A DNA stretch of 64,000 nucleotides from NCBI GenBank assembly GCA_022842935.1, contig JALHOP010000009.1:186001-250000 (forward strand), in the 5' to 3' direction. The position numbers and the translations under genes were made by a program. Below, piece by piece: positions 55,130-64,000 of the stretch; position 1 is the stretch's first letter; every line of letters starts with the position of its first letter. Under the pieces are notes generated by a model. That model made no database searches, had not been told where the DNA came from, and worked only from the letters and a program-made list of their open reading frames with translations. The stretch is from Myxococcota bacterium (lineage in GTDB: Bacteria; Myxococcota; XYA12-FULL-58-9; JALHOP01).

Positions 55130-56932
55130 ATGAACATCGCAGGCGAAACCCGCGCGCATCGCGCTTCCATGCATGCCCAGCTGGCGGTGCTCGCCCGTCA
55201 CTCTTGGCTGGTCGCGAACGCGCGGTTGGCCGTGTTCGTCGCGGCTGCCGGGCTCGGCGTCGCGGCGCTGCTCGGGAAGGTCGGCCCATGGGCGCCCTAC
55301 GGTGTTGCGGCGGGCGCGCTCGCGTACGTCGCTCTCATCTTCCTGCACAGGAGCGTGGACGACCGAGAACGTCGAGGCCGAGCGGCGGTGGCTTACGATG
55401 ATCGGTTGCTCGCCCGCGCAAGCGGCACCTGGCAGAAGGCGCCGCGTGACGGCAAAGGCTACGCCCCCGCGACACACCCGTATGCGCGGGACCTCGACAT
55501 CTTCGGCCATGCGTCGCTGTTTCAGCTCTTGAACGAGACGCCGACGCGGTCAGGCGAGGAGCGCCTTGCGGCGTGGCTCGCGGCTCCCGCGGACATCGCG
55601 ACCATCCTGACGCGGCAGCGCGCCGTGAAGGCACTGGCTCCACGGCTCGGCTTTCGTCGCGAGCTGTCGGTTGCCGCCGCGGCGGACGGCGACGACAAGG
55701 TTGACCCATCGGCTCTTGCGCGCTGGGCCACCGACTCTTCAGTGTCTCTAGCGTCGATTGCTTGGGCGCGCTGGCTACCCTTCGTCGTGGTTCCCATTAC
55801 ACTCTTGGCGTATCTCGCGTCGCGCGAGGGTTGGGTGCCGCGTCTCGTGCCCATCATCGCATTCGCCGCGCAGCTCGTCATCGCGGGCGCTGTGCGTGGA
55901 CCGCTCGGACGCTTCTTCACGAGCATCGCCGCCGCCGATCGGAGCCTCGACCGCTTGCGCCGAACCTTCGCGCGTCTCGAGGCCGAATCCTTCGATGAAC
56001 CTCATCTCCAGGGTCTCTGGCGAGGCGGGAGTGGGGCGGTGCCGGCCTCGCGGGCGCTGCGCAAGCTCGACTTCTGGTACAGCTTCGCCGAAGCGCGGCG
56101 AAGCCAGCTCGGGCCCGTCTTCAACGTGTTGTTGTTGTGGGATCTGGTCATGCTGTTTCGCATCGCGCGTTGGCGCGACCGCTTTGGCGTACAAATTCCT
56201 GTATGGGTTTCGGGCCTTGCGGAAGTCGAGGCATTGTGCGCGTTGGCGGGCTTCGCGGCGGAGCGCCACACGGCTGTCTTCCCTGAGATCGAGGCGCACG
56301 AATCGATGGTCACGGCGCGCGACATCGCACACCCGCTGCTCGACGCGCCGGTGGCAAACGACGTCGACATCCGCGGTAACGGGCATGCTTTGCTGCTCAC
56401 TGGTTCGAATATGTCGGGCAAGAGCACGCTGCTTCGCGCGCTTGGCGTGAACGTCGTCCTCGCGCTTGCCGGGGCGCCGGTCATTGCCTCGAGCATGCGT
56501 GTTGCGGTGTTGCGTCTCGCCACCAGTATGCGGGTCGAGGACTCACTCGAACGCGGGGTCTCGTTCTTCTACGCCGAGGTCCAGCGCTTGAAGCTCGTGC
56601 TCGACCTCGCGCGCGAGCACGCCGGCACCTGCATGTTTCTGCTCGACGAGCTCCTGCTGGGGACGAATACGCGTGAGCGGCAGATCGCTTCACGGGAGAT
56701 CGTGGGGCGCCTGCTCGAGACTGGCGCCATCGGCGTCATCACGACCCACGACCTCGATCTGACGACGCTCGAGGCCGAAACACAGGGTCGGGTAGTCAAC
56801 GCACATTTTCGCGACTTGCTGGCCGAGGGGAGAATGGCCTTCGACTACAAGCTGCGGCCGGGCATCGTCGACACCACGAACGCGCTCAAGGTGCTCGAGC
56901 TCGCTGGCATTCCGGTGCGCTCACCCGCATAG
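55130..56932 (+). CDS. Membrane-anchored MutS-family ATPase
   Basis: The 600-residue protein ends in a MutS-type ATPase (about 400-600): Walker A GSNMSGKST (425-433), Walker B FLLDE (D506/E507) and a TTHD motif. The N-terminal half holds two pairs of hydrophobic helices (about 30-70 and 212-250) and a lever-like helical region, but no mismatch-recognition domain and no Smr domain. It is therefore a membrane-embedded MutS relative, not MutS or MutS2, and its substrate is unknown. It is divergent from the NtrC-like gene, 92 bases apart. Confidence 0.85.
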   Translation: MNIAGETRAHRASMHAQLAVLARHSWLVANARLAVFVAAAGLGVAALLGKVGPWAPYGVAAGALAYVALIFLHRSVDDRERRGRAAVAYDDRLLARASGTWQKAPRDGKGYAPATHPYARDLDIFGHASLFQLLNETPTRSGEERLAAWLAAPADIATILTRQRAVKALAPRLGFRRELSVAAAADGDDKVDPSALARWATDSSVSLASIAWARWLPFVVVPITLLAYLASREGWVPRLVPIIAFAAQLVIAGAVRGPLGRFFTSIAAADRSLDRLRRTFARLEAESFDEPHLQGLWRGGSGAVPASRALRKLDFWYSFAEARRSQLGPVFNVLLLWDLVMLFRIARWRDRFGVQIPVWVSGLAEVEALCALAGFAAERHTAVFPEIEAHESMVTARDIAHPLLDAPVANDVDIRGNGHALLLTGSNMSGKSTLLRALGVNVVLALAGAPVIASSMRVAVLRLATSMRVEDSLERGVSFFYAEVQRLKLVLDLAREHAGTCMFLLDELLLGTNTRERQIASREIVGRLLETGAIGVITTHDLDLTTLEAETQGRVVNAHFRDLLAEGRMAFDYKLRPGIVDTTNALKVLELAGIPVRSPA

Positions 56933-56974
56933 GCGCTGTTAGGTCGCGCGAGACGCGCATGCCCTGCAGGTCGG

Positions 56975-57160
56975 CTACTGGGCGCGCTCGACGCGCACGA
57001 GCAGCTTTCCATCGCGCTTGCGGCGCTTGACGGTGAGTTGCCAGGGCCGGCAGCAGACCTCGCAGTCCTGAATGGTCACGCCGCGCGTTTCGGGGTCGAG
57101 AGAAAGATCGACGATCTGAAAGCAGTAGGGGCACTGAACGCGGACGTCACCGCTGCTCAT
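56975..57160 (-). CDS. CPXCG-type cysteine-rich zinc ribbon protein
   Basis: The 61-residue protein has a zinc ribbon made of CPYC and CEVCCRPW, followed by a Lys/Arg-rich strand (LTVKRRKRDGK). It matches the CPXCG-motif family of small cysteine-rich proteins, whose role is not known. Its ATG overlaps the tatA stop by four bases, so the two are translationally coupled. Confidence 0.85.
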   Translation of the reverse strand: MSSGDVRVQCPYCFQIVDLSLDPETRGVTIQDCEVCCRPWQLTVKRRKRDGKLLVRVERAQ

Positions 57161-57345
57161 GCCTCTTTTTTCGACTGGTCTTGGCTAGGGTTTGCGGCTG
57201 ACTTGTCTTCGCCCTTGATGGCGTCCTTGAAGCTACGCATGCCCTCCCCGAGGCCGCGGCCGAGCTGAGGCAGACGCGAGGCGCCGAAGACCAGCATGAC
57301 GATGACCAGGATGATGAGAAGCTCGGAGGTTCCAAGACCAAACAT
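57157..57345 (-). CDS. tatA: Twin-arginine translocase subunit TatA/E
   Basis: The 62-residue protein has one N-terminal membrane helix (ELLIILVIVMLVFGASRLPQ), the hinge Gly in FGASRLP and an amphipathic helix with the FK pair (RSFKDAIKG), the hallmarks of TatA, which forms the protein-conducting pore for folded Tat substrates. The acidic/basic tail is normal. tatB and tatC are not nearby, so this is a solitary copy. Confidence 0.93.
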   Translation of the reverse strand: MFGLGTSELLIILVIVMLVFGASRLPQLGRGLGEGMRSFKDAIKGEDKSAANPSQDQSKKEA

Positions 57346-57492
57346 AGCGACACCTCGTCTTACGGGTGACTATGCGCGACGTGACACGCCTAGGCAAGCT
57401 GGGGCGGCGTCGTGTGGCAGCATGACGCCGGTCCAATATCGTCCCCTTGTGCTACCTATGCTGCAAACCAACCTCTGACCCAAGAAACGACG

Positions 57493-60291
57493 ATGAGCCC
57501 AGCACTTCGCTCGCGAAATCCTCGAACCATGCCGCGCAAGCGTGCGCGCTCCGGCCGCCGCGAGGCCTCGCCACGCAAGGCCGAAAAGTGGGTCTACCTT
57601 CTGTCGGAAGGCAAGGCTTCGATGCGCGACCTGCTCGGTGGAAAGGGTGCAAACCTCGCGGAGATGACGCGCATTGGTTTACCTGTTCCGCCTGGTCTCA
57701 TCGTCACCACGCGGGCCTGCAATGCCTTTCTCGCCGCCGACGGCTTCCCGCCGATGATGTGGGACCAGGTGCTCGCGGCGCTCCGCAAGGTCGAGCGACT
57801 CGCCGGCAAGCGTCTCGGCGACGCCAAGAACCCGCTGCTGGTCGCCTGCCGCTCAGGCGCGAAGTTCTCGATGCCTGGCATGATGGACACGGTGCTCAAC
57901 ATCGGCCTGAACGACGCGGTCGCTGCCGGCCTCATCGAGCTCACCGGCGACGAGCGCTTCGTGTTCGACAGCTATCGGCGCCTGGTGCAGATGTTCGGCA
58001 CCGTTGTGCTCAACTTGCCCGACGAGCCGTTCGAGGACGTGCTCGGCGCGTGGCGTAAGAAGCGGAGCGTCGCCAACGACGCGGATCTCGCCGCGACGGA
58101 TCTGCAGGCGATCACCCACGAGTTCAAACGCATCGTGCGTGAGCGCGCACAGCAGCAGTTCCCGGAGGATCCACTCGAGCAACTCCGCCTTGCGATCGGC
58201 GCCGTCTTCTCGAGCTGGAACGGCAAGCGCGCCATCGACTACCGGAACGCTGCTGGCATCGCTCACGACCTCGGCACTGCGGTCAACATCGTGACGATGG
58301 TGTTTGGCAACATGGGAATTGACTCAGGCACCGGCGTGGTGACGACGCGCAACGTCACCACTGGCACCCCCGAGATCGAAGGCGACTACCTCACCAACGC
58401 GCAGGGCGAAGACGTGGTCGCCGGCATTCGCGAGACCAAACGCATCGCGGCGCTCGCCGATGAGATGCCGACGATCTACAAACAGTTCACCAAAATTTGC
58501 AGGAAGCTCGAGAAGCACTACCGCGAGGTGCAAGACGTCGAGTTCACGATCGAGCGCGGCAAGCTGTGGATGCTCCAAACGCGCGATGCCAAGCGTAGCG
58601 CGGTCGCCGCGGTGCGCATCGCGGTTGACCTCGCCAAAGAGCGCTTGATCACGCGTGAGGAAGCTGTTGCACGGGTCAAGCCCGAGCATGTCGACTACTT
58701 CTTACACCCGCAGTTCGACCCAGCTGAGCGCGCGTCCGCTAAAGCGCGCGGTGATGCCATTGCAACCGGCCTTAACGTATCGCCCGGGGCGGCGAGTGGG
58801 GCACTCGCCTTTGACGCCGACACCGCAGAGCGCTTGGGCCTGCGAGAGAAGAAGCCGGTCATCATGGTGCGGCCCGAGACCAAACCTGACGACGTGCACG
58901 GTATGCTCGCCGCGCAAGGCATCCTCACCAGCCGCGGTGGGCGAACGAGCCACGCGGCGCTGGTTGCGCGGCAGTTCGGAAAGCCTGCCGTGGTCGGTGT
59001 GCTCGCGATGGAAGTCGACGTCGCCCGACGCGAGCTCAAGGTGGGCGGGCGCACCCTCCGCGAAGGTGATGATGTTTCGATCGACGGCACGACGGGAGAG
59101 GTCTTCGCTGGGAATTTGAAGACGGTGATCCCCGACTTCAACGAACCCCACTTGCTCACGCTGCTCGGCTGGGCCGACCGCATCCGTAAGCTCGGCGTTT
59201 GGGCCAATGCGGACTACCCGCGTGACGCCGAGCGAGCGCGGGCCTATGGTGCCGAGGGCATCGGCCTCGTGCGCACCGAGCACATGTTCTTCGAGACCAA
59301 TCGCCTGCCGCACGTGCAGCGCATGATCCTCGCGCAAGACGATACGTCGCGCGCCGATGCGATCGGCAAGCTCCTGCCATTCCAGCGCGACGATTTCATC
59401 GGTCTCTTCAAGGCCATGGACGGGTTGCCGGTGACCATTCGTCTCATCGACCCGCCCCTGCACGAGTTCCTGCCAAGCCACGATGCGCTGCAGAAAGCGG
59501 TGACCGAGCTCGAGACGCGCCACCGTCTGCATGACGACGCGGGCGGGACCCAAACCGCTGCTCTGCTCGGCGAGCTGTCGTCCAAGCGCGCTCTGCTCGA
59601 CGCAGTCGAGTCGATGCGCGAGCAGAACCCAATGCTCGGCCTGCGCGGAGTACGCCTCGGGATCCACATGCCCGCGCTCGTGCGCATGCAGGTTCGCGCC
59701 ATCTTCGAGGCCGCCTGCTTCTGCGCCAAGGCCGGCGTGAAGGTGAAGCCGAAGATCATGATTCCGCTCACGGCGATCTCGACCGAACTCAAGGTCGAGC
59801 GCGAGCTACTCGAAGACGAAGCCAAGCAGGTCCTGAAAGAGCAGGGCCTCGTGCCCAGTCAGCTCGCCTACGAGTTCGGCACGATGATCGAGGTCCCGCG
59901 GGCGGCGATTGCGGCGGAGCGTATTGCCGAGTACGCCGAGTTCTTCAGCTTCGGCACCAACGATCTCACCCAGACCACCTTCGGTATCTCACGCGACGAC
60001 GCCGAGACGGGTTTCCTTTCCGAATACCTTCGCAAGGGTATCCTGCTGCGGAACCCGTTCGCGACGCTCGACCAGACAGGCGTCGGGGTGTTGATGCAGA
60101 TGGGCGTGCAGCTTGGCCGCAAGCGCCGGCCGCGGTTGCAGGTGGGCATTTGCGGCGAGCACGGCGGCGACCCAGCGAGCATCGACTTCTGCCATCGCAT
60201 CGGTCTGAACTACGTGAGCTGCTCACCTTTCCGTGTCCCGGTGGCTCGGCTCGCGGCCGCGCATGCTGCGCTCGCCGATGCCCTACGTTGA
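57493..60291 (+). CDS. ppdK: Pyruvate, phosphate dikinase
   Basis: PPDK interconverts pyruvate, ATP and phosphate with PEP, AMP and pyrophosphate, a reversible glycolytic/gluconeogenic step. Domains in order: ATP-grasp (about 25-370, LLGGKGANLAEM), phosphohistidine swivel with H487 in GGRTSHAAL, and the PEP-binding barrel ending in C910 (SCSPFRVP) after GICGEHGGDP. The ATG at 57493 gives 932 residues. ATG 57529 is an alternative; upstream codons to 57412 lie in the tatA/ppdK intergenic region. The basic N-terminal 25 residues are unusual but could be a disordered tail. No regulatory kinase/phosphatase gene is adjacent. Confidence 0.94.
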   Translation: MSPALRSRNPRTMPRKRARSGRREASPRKAEKWVYLLSEGKASMRDLLGGKGANLAEMTRIGLPVPPGLIVTTRACNAFLAADGFPPMMWDQVLAALRKVERLAGKRLGDAKNPLLVACRSGAKFSMPGMMDTVLNIGLNDAVAAGLIELTGDERFVFDSYRRLVQMFGTVVLNLPDEPFEDVLGAWRKKRSVANDADLAATDLQAITHEFKRIVRERAQQQFPEDPLEQLRLAIGAVFSSWNGKRAIDYRNAAGIAHDLGTAVNIVTMVFGNMGIDSGTGVVTTRNVTTGTPEIEGDYLTNAQGEDVVAGIRETKRIAALADEMPTIYKQFTKICRKLEKHYREVQDVEFTIERGKLWMLQTRDAKRSAVAAVRIAVDLAKERLITREEAVARVKPEHVDYFLHPQFDPAERASAKARGDAIATGLNVSPGAASGALAFDADTAERLGLREKKPVIMVRPETKPDDVHGMLAAQGILTSRGGRTSHAALVARQFGKPAVVGVLAMEVDVARRELKVGGRTLREGDDVSIDGTTGEVFAGNLKTVIPDFNEPHLLTLLGWADRIRKLGVWANADYPRDAERARAYGAEGIGLVRTEHMFFETNRLPHVQRMILAQDDTSRADAIGKLLPFQRDDFIGLFKAMDGLPVTIRLIDPPLHEFLPSHDALQKAVTELETRHRLHDDAGGTQTAALLGELSSKRALLDAVESMREQNPMLGLRGVRLGIHMPALVRMQVRAIFEAACFCAKAGVKVKPKIMIPLTAISTELKVERELLEDEAKQVLKEQGLVPSQLAYEFGTMIEVPRAAIAAERIAEYAEFFSFGTNDLTQTTFGISRDDAETGFLSEYLRKGILLRNPFATLDQTGVGVLMQMGVQLGRKRRPRLQVGICGEHGGDPASIDFCHRIGLNYVSCSPFRVPVARLAAAHAALADALR

Positions 60292-60562
60292 GTCCTCCCG
60301 GGCGATGCCTTCGACCGGAATGCGGTCCGACTCGCGTGGTGCGTGCATGTGCAGGGACAAACTTCACCCGTGGTCGCGCGGGCTGAACCGGTAAACGGTA
60401 TCGCGACGCCGCAAGAATAACAGGCTCGCGAAAGGCCAACGCAGATTATGCGGAGCACAGGCAAGGCTTCACGCCGCTCACCGCCCGCTAGACTGCGGCA
60501 CGCGGCATGCACCGCGCTAACCACACAACGCGACCGAGCGGCCGCACATCAAAGGACCAGCT

Positions 60563-61603
60563 GTGAAAGCTCTCGTCTATCTGGGCCCCGGCAACAAAGC
60601 ACTCGAGGACCGTCCGCGCCCCAGGCTCGATGCGCAGACCGACGCGATCGTGCGCATCACCAAGACCACCATCTGTGGAACCGATCTCCACATCCTCAAG
60701 GGCGATGTCCCCTCGTGCACTCCCGGTCGCATTCTGGGACACGAGGGCGTTGGCGTCGTCGAGGAGCTCGGCTCGGGCGTCACGTCCTTTGCGCGCGGTG
60801 ACCGCGTGCTGATTTCGTGCATTAGTTGCTGTGGCAAGTGCGTCTACTGTCGCAGGCAGATGTATTCGCACTGCACCAGCGGTGGTTGGGTCCTTGGCAA
60901 CACCATCGACGGCACACAGGCAGAGTTCGTGCGCATCCCACACGCAGACACCAGCCTCTACCACATCCCGGAGGGACTCGATGACGAGGCGCTGGTGATG
61001 CTCAGCGACATCCTGCCGACTGGGTTCGAGTGCGGCGTCTTGAATGGGCGCGTGTCTCCGGGAAGCACGGTAGCGATCGTCGGCTCCGGGCCAATTGGTC
61101 TCGCTGCATTACTGACCGCGCAGTTCTACTCCCCTTCCAAGATCATCATGGTCGACCGCGACCCGAATCGGCTCGAGCTGGCCAAGAGCTTCGGGGCGAC
61201 CGCTATCGTGAACAGCGCGAACGGCAAAGAAGTCGAGGTCATCAACGCCATGACCGGTGGCCGCGGTGTGGATGTCGCGATCGAAGCGGTGGGGACGCCG
61301 TCGGCCTTCGATACCTGCCAAAACATCGTCGGGCCCGGCGGGACCATCGCCAACATCGGCGTGCATGGCTCGAAGGTCGACCTGCACCTGGAGCGCCTCT
61401 GGAACCGCAACATCACCTTGACGACGCGCCTCGTCGACACCGCGAGCACGCCAATGCTCCTTGAGACTTTGCAGTCAGGCAAGCTCGAGCCGAAGCGTCT
61501 GGTCACACACAGGTTCGACCTCGCTCACATCACCGATGCGTACGCGACGTTCGGCGACGCAGCGAATACGCGGGCGCTCAAAGTGATCATCACGGCCTCG
61601 TGA
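60563..61603 (+). CDS. Zinc-dependent alcohol dehydrogenase
   Basis: This is a medium-chain dehydrogenase of 346 residues. The catalytic zinc ligands are Cys in ICGTDLH and the GHE (GHEGVGVV); structural zinc cysteines cluster in CCGKCVYCRRQMYSHC; the nucleotide-binding site is GSGPIGLAA, and acidic D of VDRDPNR suggests NAD. The N-terminal KITKTTICGTDLHILKGD-type pattern resembles bacterial alcohol/threonine-dehydrogenase-like enzymes. Start is a GTG at 60563. No operon partner clarifies the substrate. Confidence 0.9.
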   Translation: MKALVYLGPGNKALEDRPRPRLDAQTDAIVRITKTTICGTDLHILKGDVPSCTPGRILGHEGVGVVEELGSGVTSFARGDRVLISCISCCGKCVYCRRQMYSHCTSGGWVLGNTIDGTQAEFVRIPHADTSLYHIPEGLDDEALVMLSDILPTGFECGVLNGRVSPGSTVAIVGSGPIGLAALLTAQFYSPSKIIMVDRDPNRLELAKSFGATAIVNSANGKEVEVINAMTGGRGVDVAIEAVGTPSAFDTCQNIVGPGGTIANIGVHGSKVDLHLERLWNRNITLTTRLVDTASTPMLLETLQSGKLEPKRLVTHRFDLAHITDAYATFGDAANTRALKVIITAS

Positions 61604-61646
61604 CCTTGCAACCGCCTATCGAGCGCGAAAGACGACTACCCCCAAT

Positions 61647-63122
61647 CTAGGGTACCGACTGCCGAGCTGCGTCGCGAATCATGGTGCGCCGGGTGCGCTT
61701 GAACAACAGGTATACCAAGAGCCCGCCTGCGAGCGGGAAGGCCGCCATCGCGGTCATAGTGAGCTTCGCCATCGATGACAGGCTCATGCCAGGAGGCGCG
61801 ACCGGGGGAGCCAGCTCGTTCGGCACGGCGCCTCCGTCCAGGAAGGTCGTGATCGTATTGGCGAGCAGATCGGGAGCGATCGCCCATAGCTCACTGGGCG
61901 AGCCGTACCCGGCGATGCGGGTAAAGCTCGGGTGCGCGAGCTCGCGCTGCATGGCGGCGACGATGGTTTCCGGGGCGTAGCGGGGGTCGAGGTCGCCATG
62001 GATGACCAGGGCTGGCTTGTCGACGGCCCCGGTCGGTAGCGCTGGGAACTCTGGTAGCGCGAGCGACACGAGACCCAGCCCGCCCAGCGCCGTCACCAGG
62101 GTCGCCGAGGGCAACACGGGATCGCCGTCCACCATGTCGACGCCCGACGGATCGAGGCTCGCGAGCGCTGGAACCACCTCACCCCAGATGAAGCTGCTGC
62201 CAAGCACCACGTCGGCACCCCAGCTCATCTGACCGATGCCAGCGAAGTCGCCAAGGGCGGCGTCGCGCCAGGCGCCGATTGAGGCGAGCGCGCCGCGACG
62301 ATAGGCGAGCTGTAGCGCCGTTGCGAGACGTACGCGATCACGGTCAATTCCGTACATCAGCCAGCGTGCTGGCAGAGCCGTGTTGCGAATCGTCGCTTCT
62401 GCTGTGGCGTCGTATGCGTTCAAGACGCGGGCCGCGTCTTTGCTGCTGCCCACCGGTTGATCGGCCGGGGTTGGACCGAGCAAGACAATGCGGTCCACCT
62501 GTTCGGGGTGCAGACGCGCGAAGGTGAGCGCTGTGATCGCGCCAAAACCGTCAGCGACGAGGTGCACTCGCGACAGGCCGCTCCGCGCCAAAGACTCCTC
62601 GAGGTCTGCCACGCGTTCGAGGATGCCGTAGCCAAGCAGGCGGACACCGTCGGTTGTGTATCGGCTCATGCAGTTGACGAACGCCTTGGGGACGGCCTCG
62701 CCCCATGTTTCGCTGGGTGCCCGCAGAGCCTCGCCGACCTCGGGGCAATCGAGCGAGCGACCGCCGTCGATACCGCGGCTCCCGACGATGAGAAGCTCGC
62801 GGCCCTGTACGAACGTGCTCGGCGGGACGAACTGATAGGCCGAGCTACCCGGCCCGTCTCCGACGTAAAGAATCGGCGTGCCGCCGCCAACCTTCGTCCG
62901 CTGGAACGGAATACGCAGCGTGTCGCTAGCGGTGTCTCCCCGGAGCTCGGGCACCACGAGCGTGCCGCAGCTCGAGGGCACCTTGCCGTCGGAGAGCTGC
63001 AGATCGCATGCCTCGAGCTTGGGGTCGGTTGCGGTCGCGTCTTGCGACAATCGCGTCACCGCCGGGCGGCTATTGCCACCGCACGCCACGGCAAGGAGCA
63101 CGAAAGGGAGTATGGACTTCAT
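61647..63122 (-). CDS. Degenerate alpha/beta-hydrolase lipoprotein (peptidase-like)
   Basis: The 491-residue protein has a lipobox (LAVAC, Cys14) and an alpha/beta hydrolase fold like secreted tripeptidyl-aminopeptidases, with an oxyanion-like GDGPGSS and a conserved SRGIDGGRSLDCPE. The nucleophile elbow reads LVADGFGA, with Gly at position 192 where the family has Ser, and the expected His region reads GYGSPSE; the acidic HGDLDPRY is kept. It is therefore probably inactive as a serine hydrolase. A C-terminal membrane helix (about 458-476) and basic tail follow. It starts in an overlap with the porin stop (ATGA), so it is expressed with the porin. Confidence 0.8.
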   Translation of the reverse strand: MKSILPFVLLAVACGGNSRPAVTRLSQDATATDPKLEACDLQLSDGKVPSSCGTLVVPELRGDTASDTLRIPFQRTKVGGGTPILYVGDGPGSSAYQFVPPSTFVQGRELLIVGSRGIDGGRSLDCPEVGEALRAPSETWGEAVPKAFVNCMSRYTTDGVRLLGYGILERVADLEESLARSGLSRVHLVADGFGAITALTFARLHPEQVDRIVLLGPTPADQPVGSSKDAARVLNAYDATAEATIRNTALPARWLMYGIDRDRVRLATALQLAYRRGALASIGAWRDAALGDFAGIGQMSWGADVVLGSSFIWGEVVPALASLDPSGVDMVDGDPVLPSATLVTALGGLGLVSLALPEFPALPTGAVDKPALVIHGDLDPRYAPETIVAAMQRELAHPSFTRIAGYGSPSELWAIAPDLLANTITTFLDGGAVPNELAPPVAPPGMSLSSMAKLTMTAMAAFPLAGGLLVYLLFKRTRRTMIRDAARQSVP

Positions 63123-64000
63123 GGGGCGAGGAAATAGCGCACCGACAGACCGATGATGAAGTTACTTGCGCTGTAATCGCCATTGCCGAGCGCTGTTCGT
63201 CCCGAAAAGGCCGGACGGAGCGGGTTCAGTTGCAGCGCTTGGCTGTTGCGGATGCTGCGGCTCTCGAGGATGCCGTAGGCGATGGTCCCGTCGAGAGCGA
63301 CCCGGCCGAGGCGATAGCCGGCCCCGCCGGTGATGAACAGCTTGTCGAGGTCGACCCACTCGGGCGAGAGGCGCTCGTCCGGAATCGCGGACGGCTCGTA
63401 GAACGCGCCCGCGCGCAGGACGAGGTCGCGAGCACCATCGATCTCGGGCGTCCACTCCGAGCCGAGCCGGAAAGACCATACGTTCTTGAAACGGGGCTCG
63501 ATGAACAGCTCGGCGAGCCGATAGTCGCCAATCGCGAGCACGTTGTTGATGCGGACGTCTTGGGGGGAGAAGGTCACCTGATCGAAGCTCGACCAGTGGT
63601 CGTGCACCGCCGCGAGCTCGACGCGGACGAGATCGCTCCGTGCCTCGACGCCAAAGCGCGCCGACCATGGCAGCGACAGCCTCACGCGTGCTTTGGGCTC
63701 GGCGGGCTCCAGCGTCGCCGCATCGTATTCGCCGGCGGCAGGCAATCGCACGTTGAGATCCGCCACGCGATTGATGCGGTAGCCACTCTCCCAAGCGATG
63801 CCGATCTTCAGCCAATCGGTCGGCGTGCCGATGACGCCAACGTGGATACCGGGGGAGAAGATGTTCTTGGCGACCAGCTGGATACGCGTGTCGTGCAGCG
63901 GATCTTCTGCCTGCGTACAAATGACACCGTCGCACGCAGAGACGGACTTGGTGTCGGCGAAGGTGCCAACCATGGCCTGCAGCGACAGGCCGAAAGCGAG
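63119..64000 (-). CDS. FadL/OMPP1-type outer-membrane transport protein, N-terminus outside window
   Basis: The C-terminal 294 residues of a beta-barrel are present, with alternating strand patterns and a final aromatic-rich strand (SASNFIIGLSVRYF). Features such as GVIGTPTDWLKIGIAWESGY and NVWSFRLGSEWTP match FadL-type porins that import hydrophobic compounds. The frame is open at the window edge, so the signal peptide and N-terminal hatch are not visible. It is coupled to the downstream hydrolase-like lipoprotein by a four-base overlap. Confidence 0.82.
   Translation of the reverse strand, partial: LAFGLSLQAMVGTFADTKSVSACDGVICTQAEDPLHDTRIQLVAKNIFSPGIHVGVIGTPTDWLKIGIAWESGYRINRVADLNVRLPAAGEYDAATLEPAEPKARVRLSLPWSARFGVEARSDLVRVELAAVHDHWSSFDQVTFSPQDVRINNVLAIGDYRLAELFIEPRFKNVWSFRLGSEWTPEIDGARDLVLRAGAFYEPSAIPDERLSPEWVDLDKLFITGGAGYRLGRVALDGTIAYGILESRSIRNSQALQLNPLRPAFSGRTALGNGDYSASNFIIGLSVRYFLAP

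Overview
The window is a GC-rich chromosomal stretch, densely coded on both strands. It carries no rRNA, tRNA, CRISPR array, insertion sequence or prophage that I can see. The mix of genes suggests a member of the Myxococcota or former Deltaproteobacteria: a sigma-54 activator, multi-BON and OmpA lipoproteins, a FadL-type porin, osmoregulated glucan genes, compact his genes and a hybrid NRPS/PKS locus. That assignment is inference from gene content and base composition only.

Bases 1-12.5 kb hold mostly housekeeping genes. They encode a truncated NlpC/P60 hydrolase, a 1056-residue protein of unknown role ending in a kinase-like fold, a zinc-ribbon thioredoxin, a secreted S9 peptidase divergent from a ROK sugar kinase, a glutamine synthetase, a Cys/Met-metabolism PLP enzyme, a polytopic membrane protein and a small lipoprotein. 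Bases 12.6-19.0 kb are a seven-gene histidine operon (hisG-C-B-H-F-[A-I-E]-D) in which every junction overlaps by 1-4 bases. HisA, HisI and HisE are fused in one reading frame. Only histidinol-phosphate phosphatase is missing.

Bases 19-28 kb contain opgG and opgH for osmoregulated periplasmic glucans. They are split around a small opgG-coupled protein, an AlkA glycosylase and four poorly characterised genes (one SUKH-like, one with ankyrin repeats).

Bases 28.3-46.1 kb are the most notable part: a four-gene assembly line. Gene 1 is A-PCP-KS-AT-ACP-aminotransferase and gene 2 is C-A-PCP repeated three times. By hand reading, the first adenylation domain has a proline code, the AT has a malonyl signature, and all three later adenylation domains share one glycine-type code. 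The predicted product is a proline-derived beta-amino acid, 3-amino-3-(pyrrolidin-2-yl)propanoyl, carrying three glycines. There is no terminal thioesterase. Two coupled alpha/beta hydrolases with non-serine nucleophile elbows follow and are release candidates. A bidirectional terminator closes the locus.

Bases 46-64 kb return to envelope and repair functions: a four-BON protein, an OmpA/DUF4398 lipoprotein pair, Fpg/Nei and SMUG1 glycosylases, small membrane proteins, a PAP2 phosphatase, two response regulators, a membrane-anchored MutS-type ATPase, a zinc-ribbon protein coupled to TatA, pyruvate phosphate dikinase, a zinc alcohol dehydrogenase, a degenerate hydrolase lipoprotein and a FadL-type porin cut by the right edge. 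No gap between genes exceeds 300 bases.
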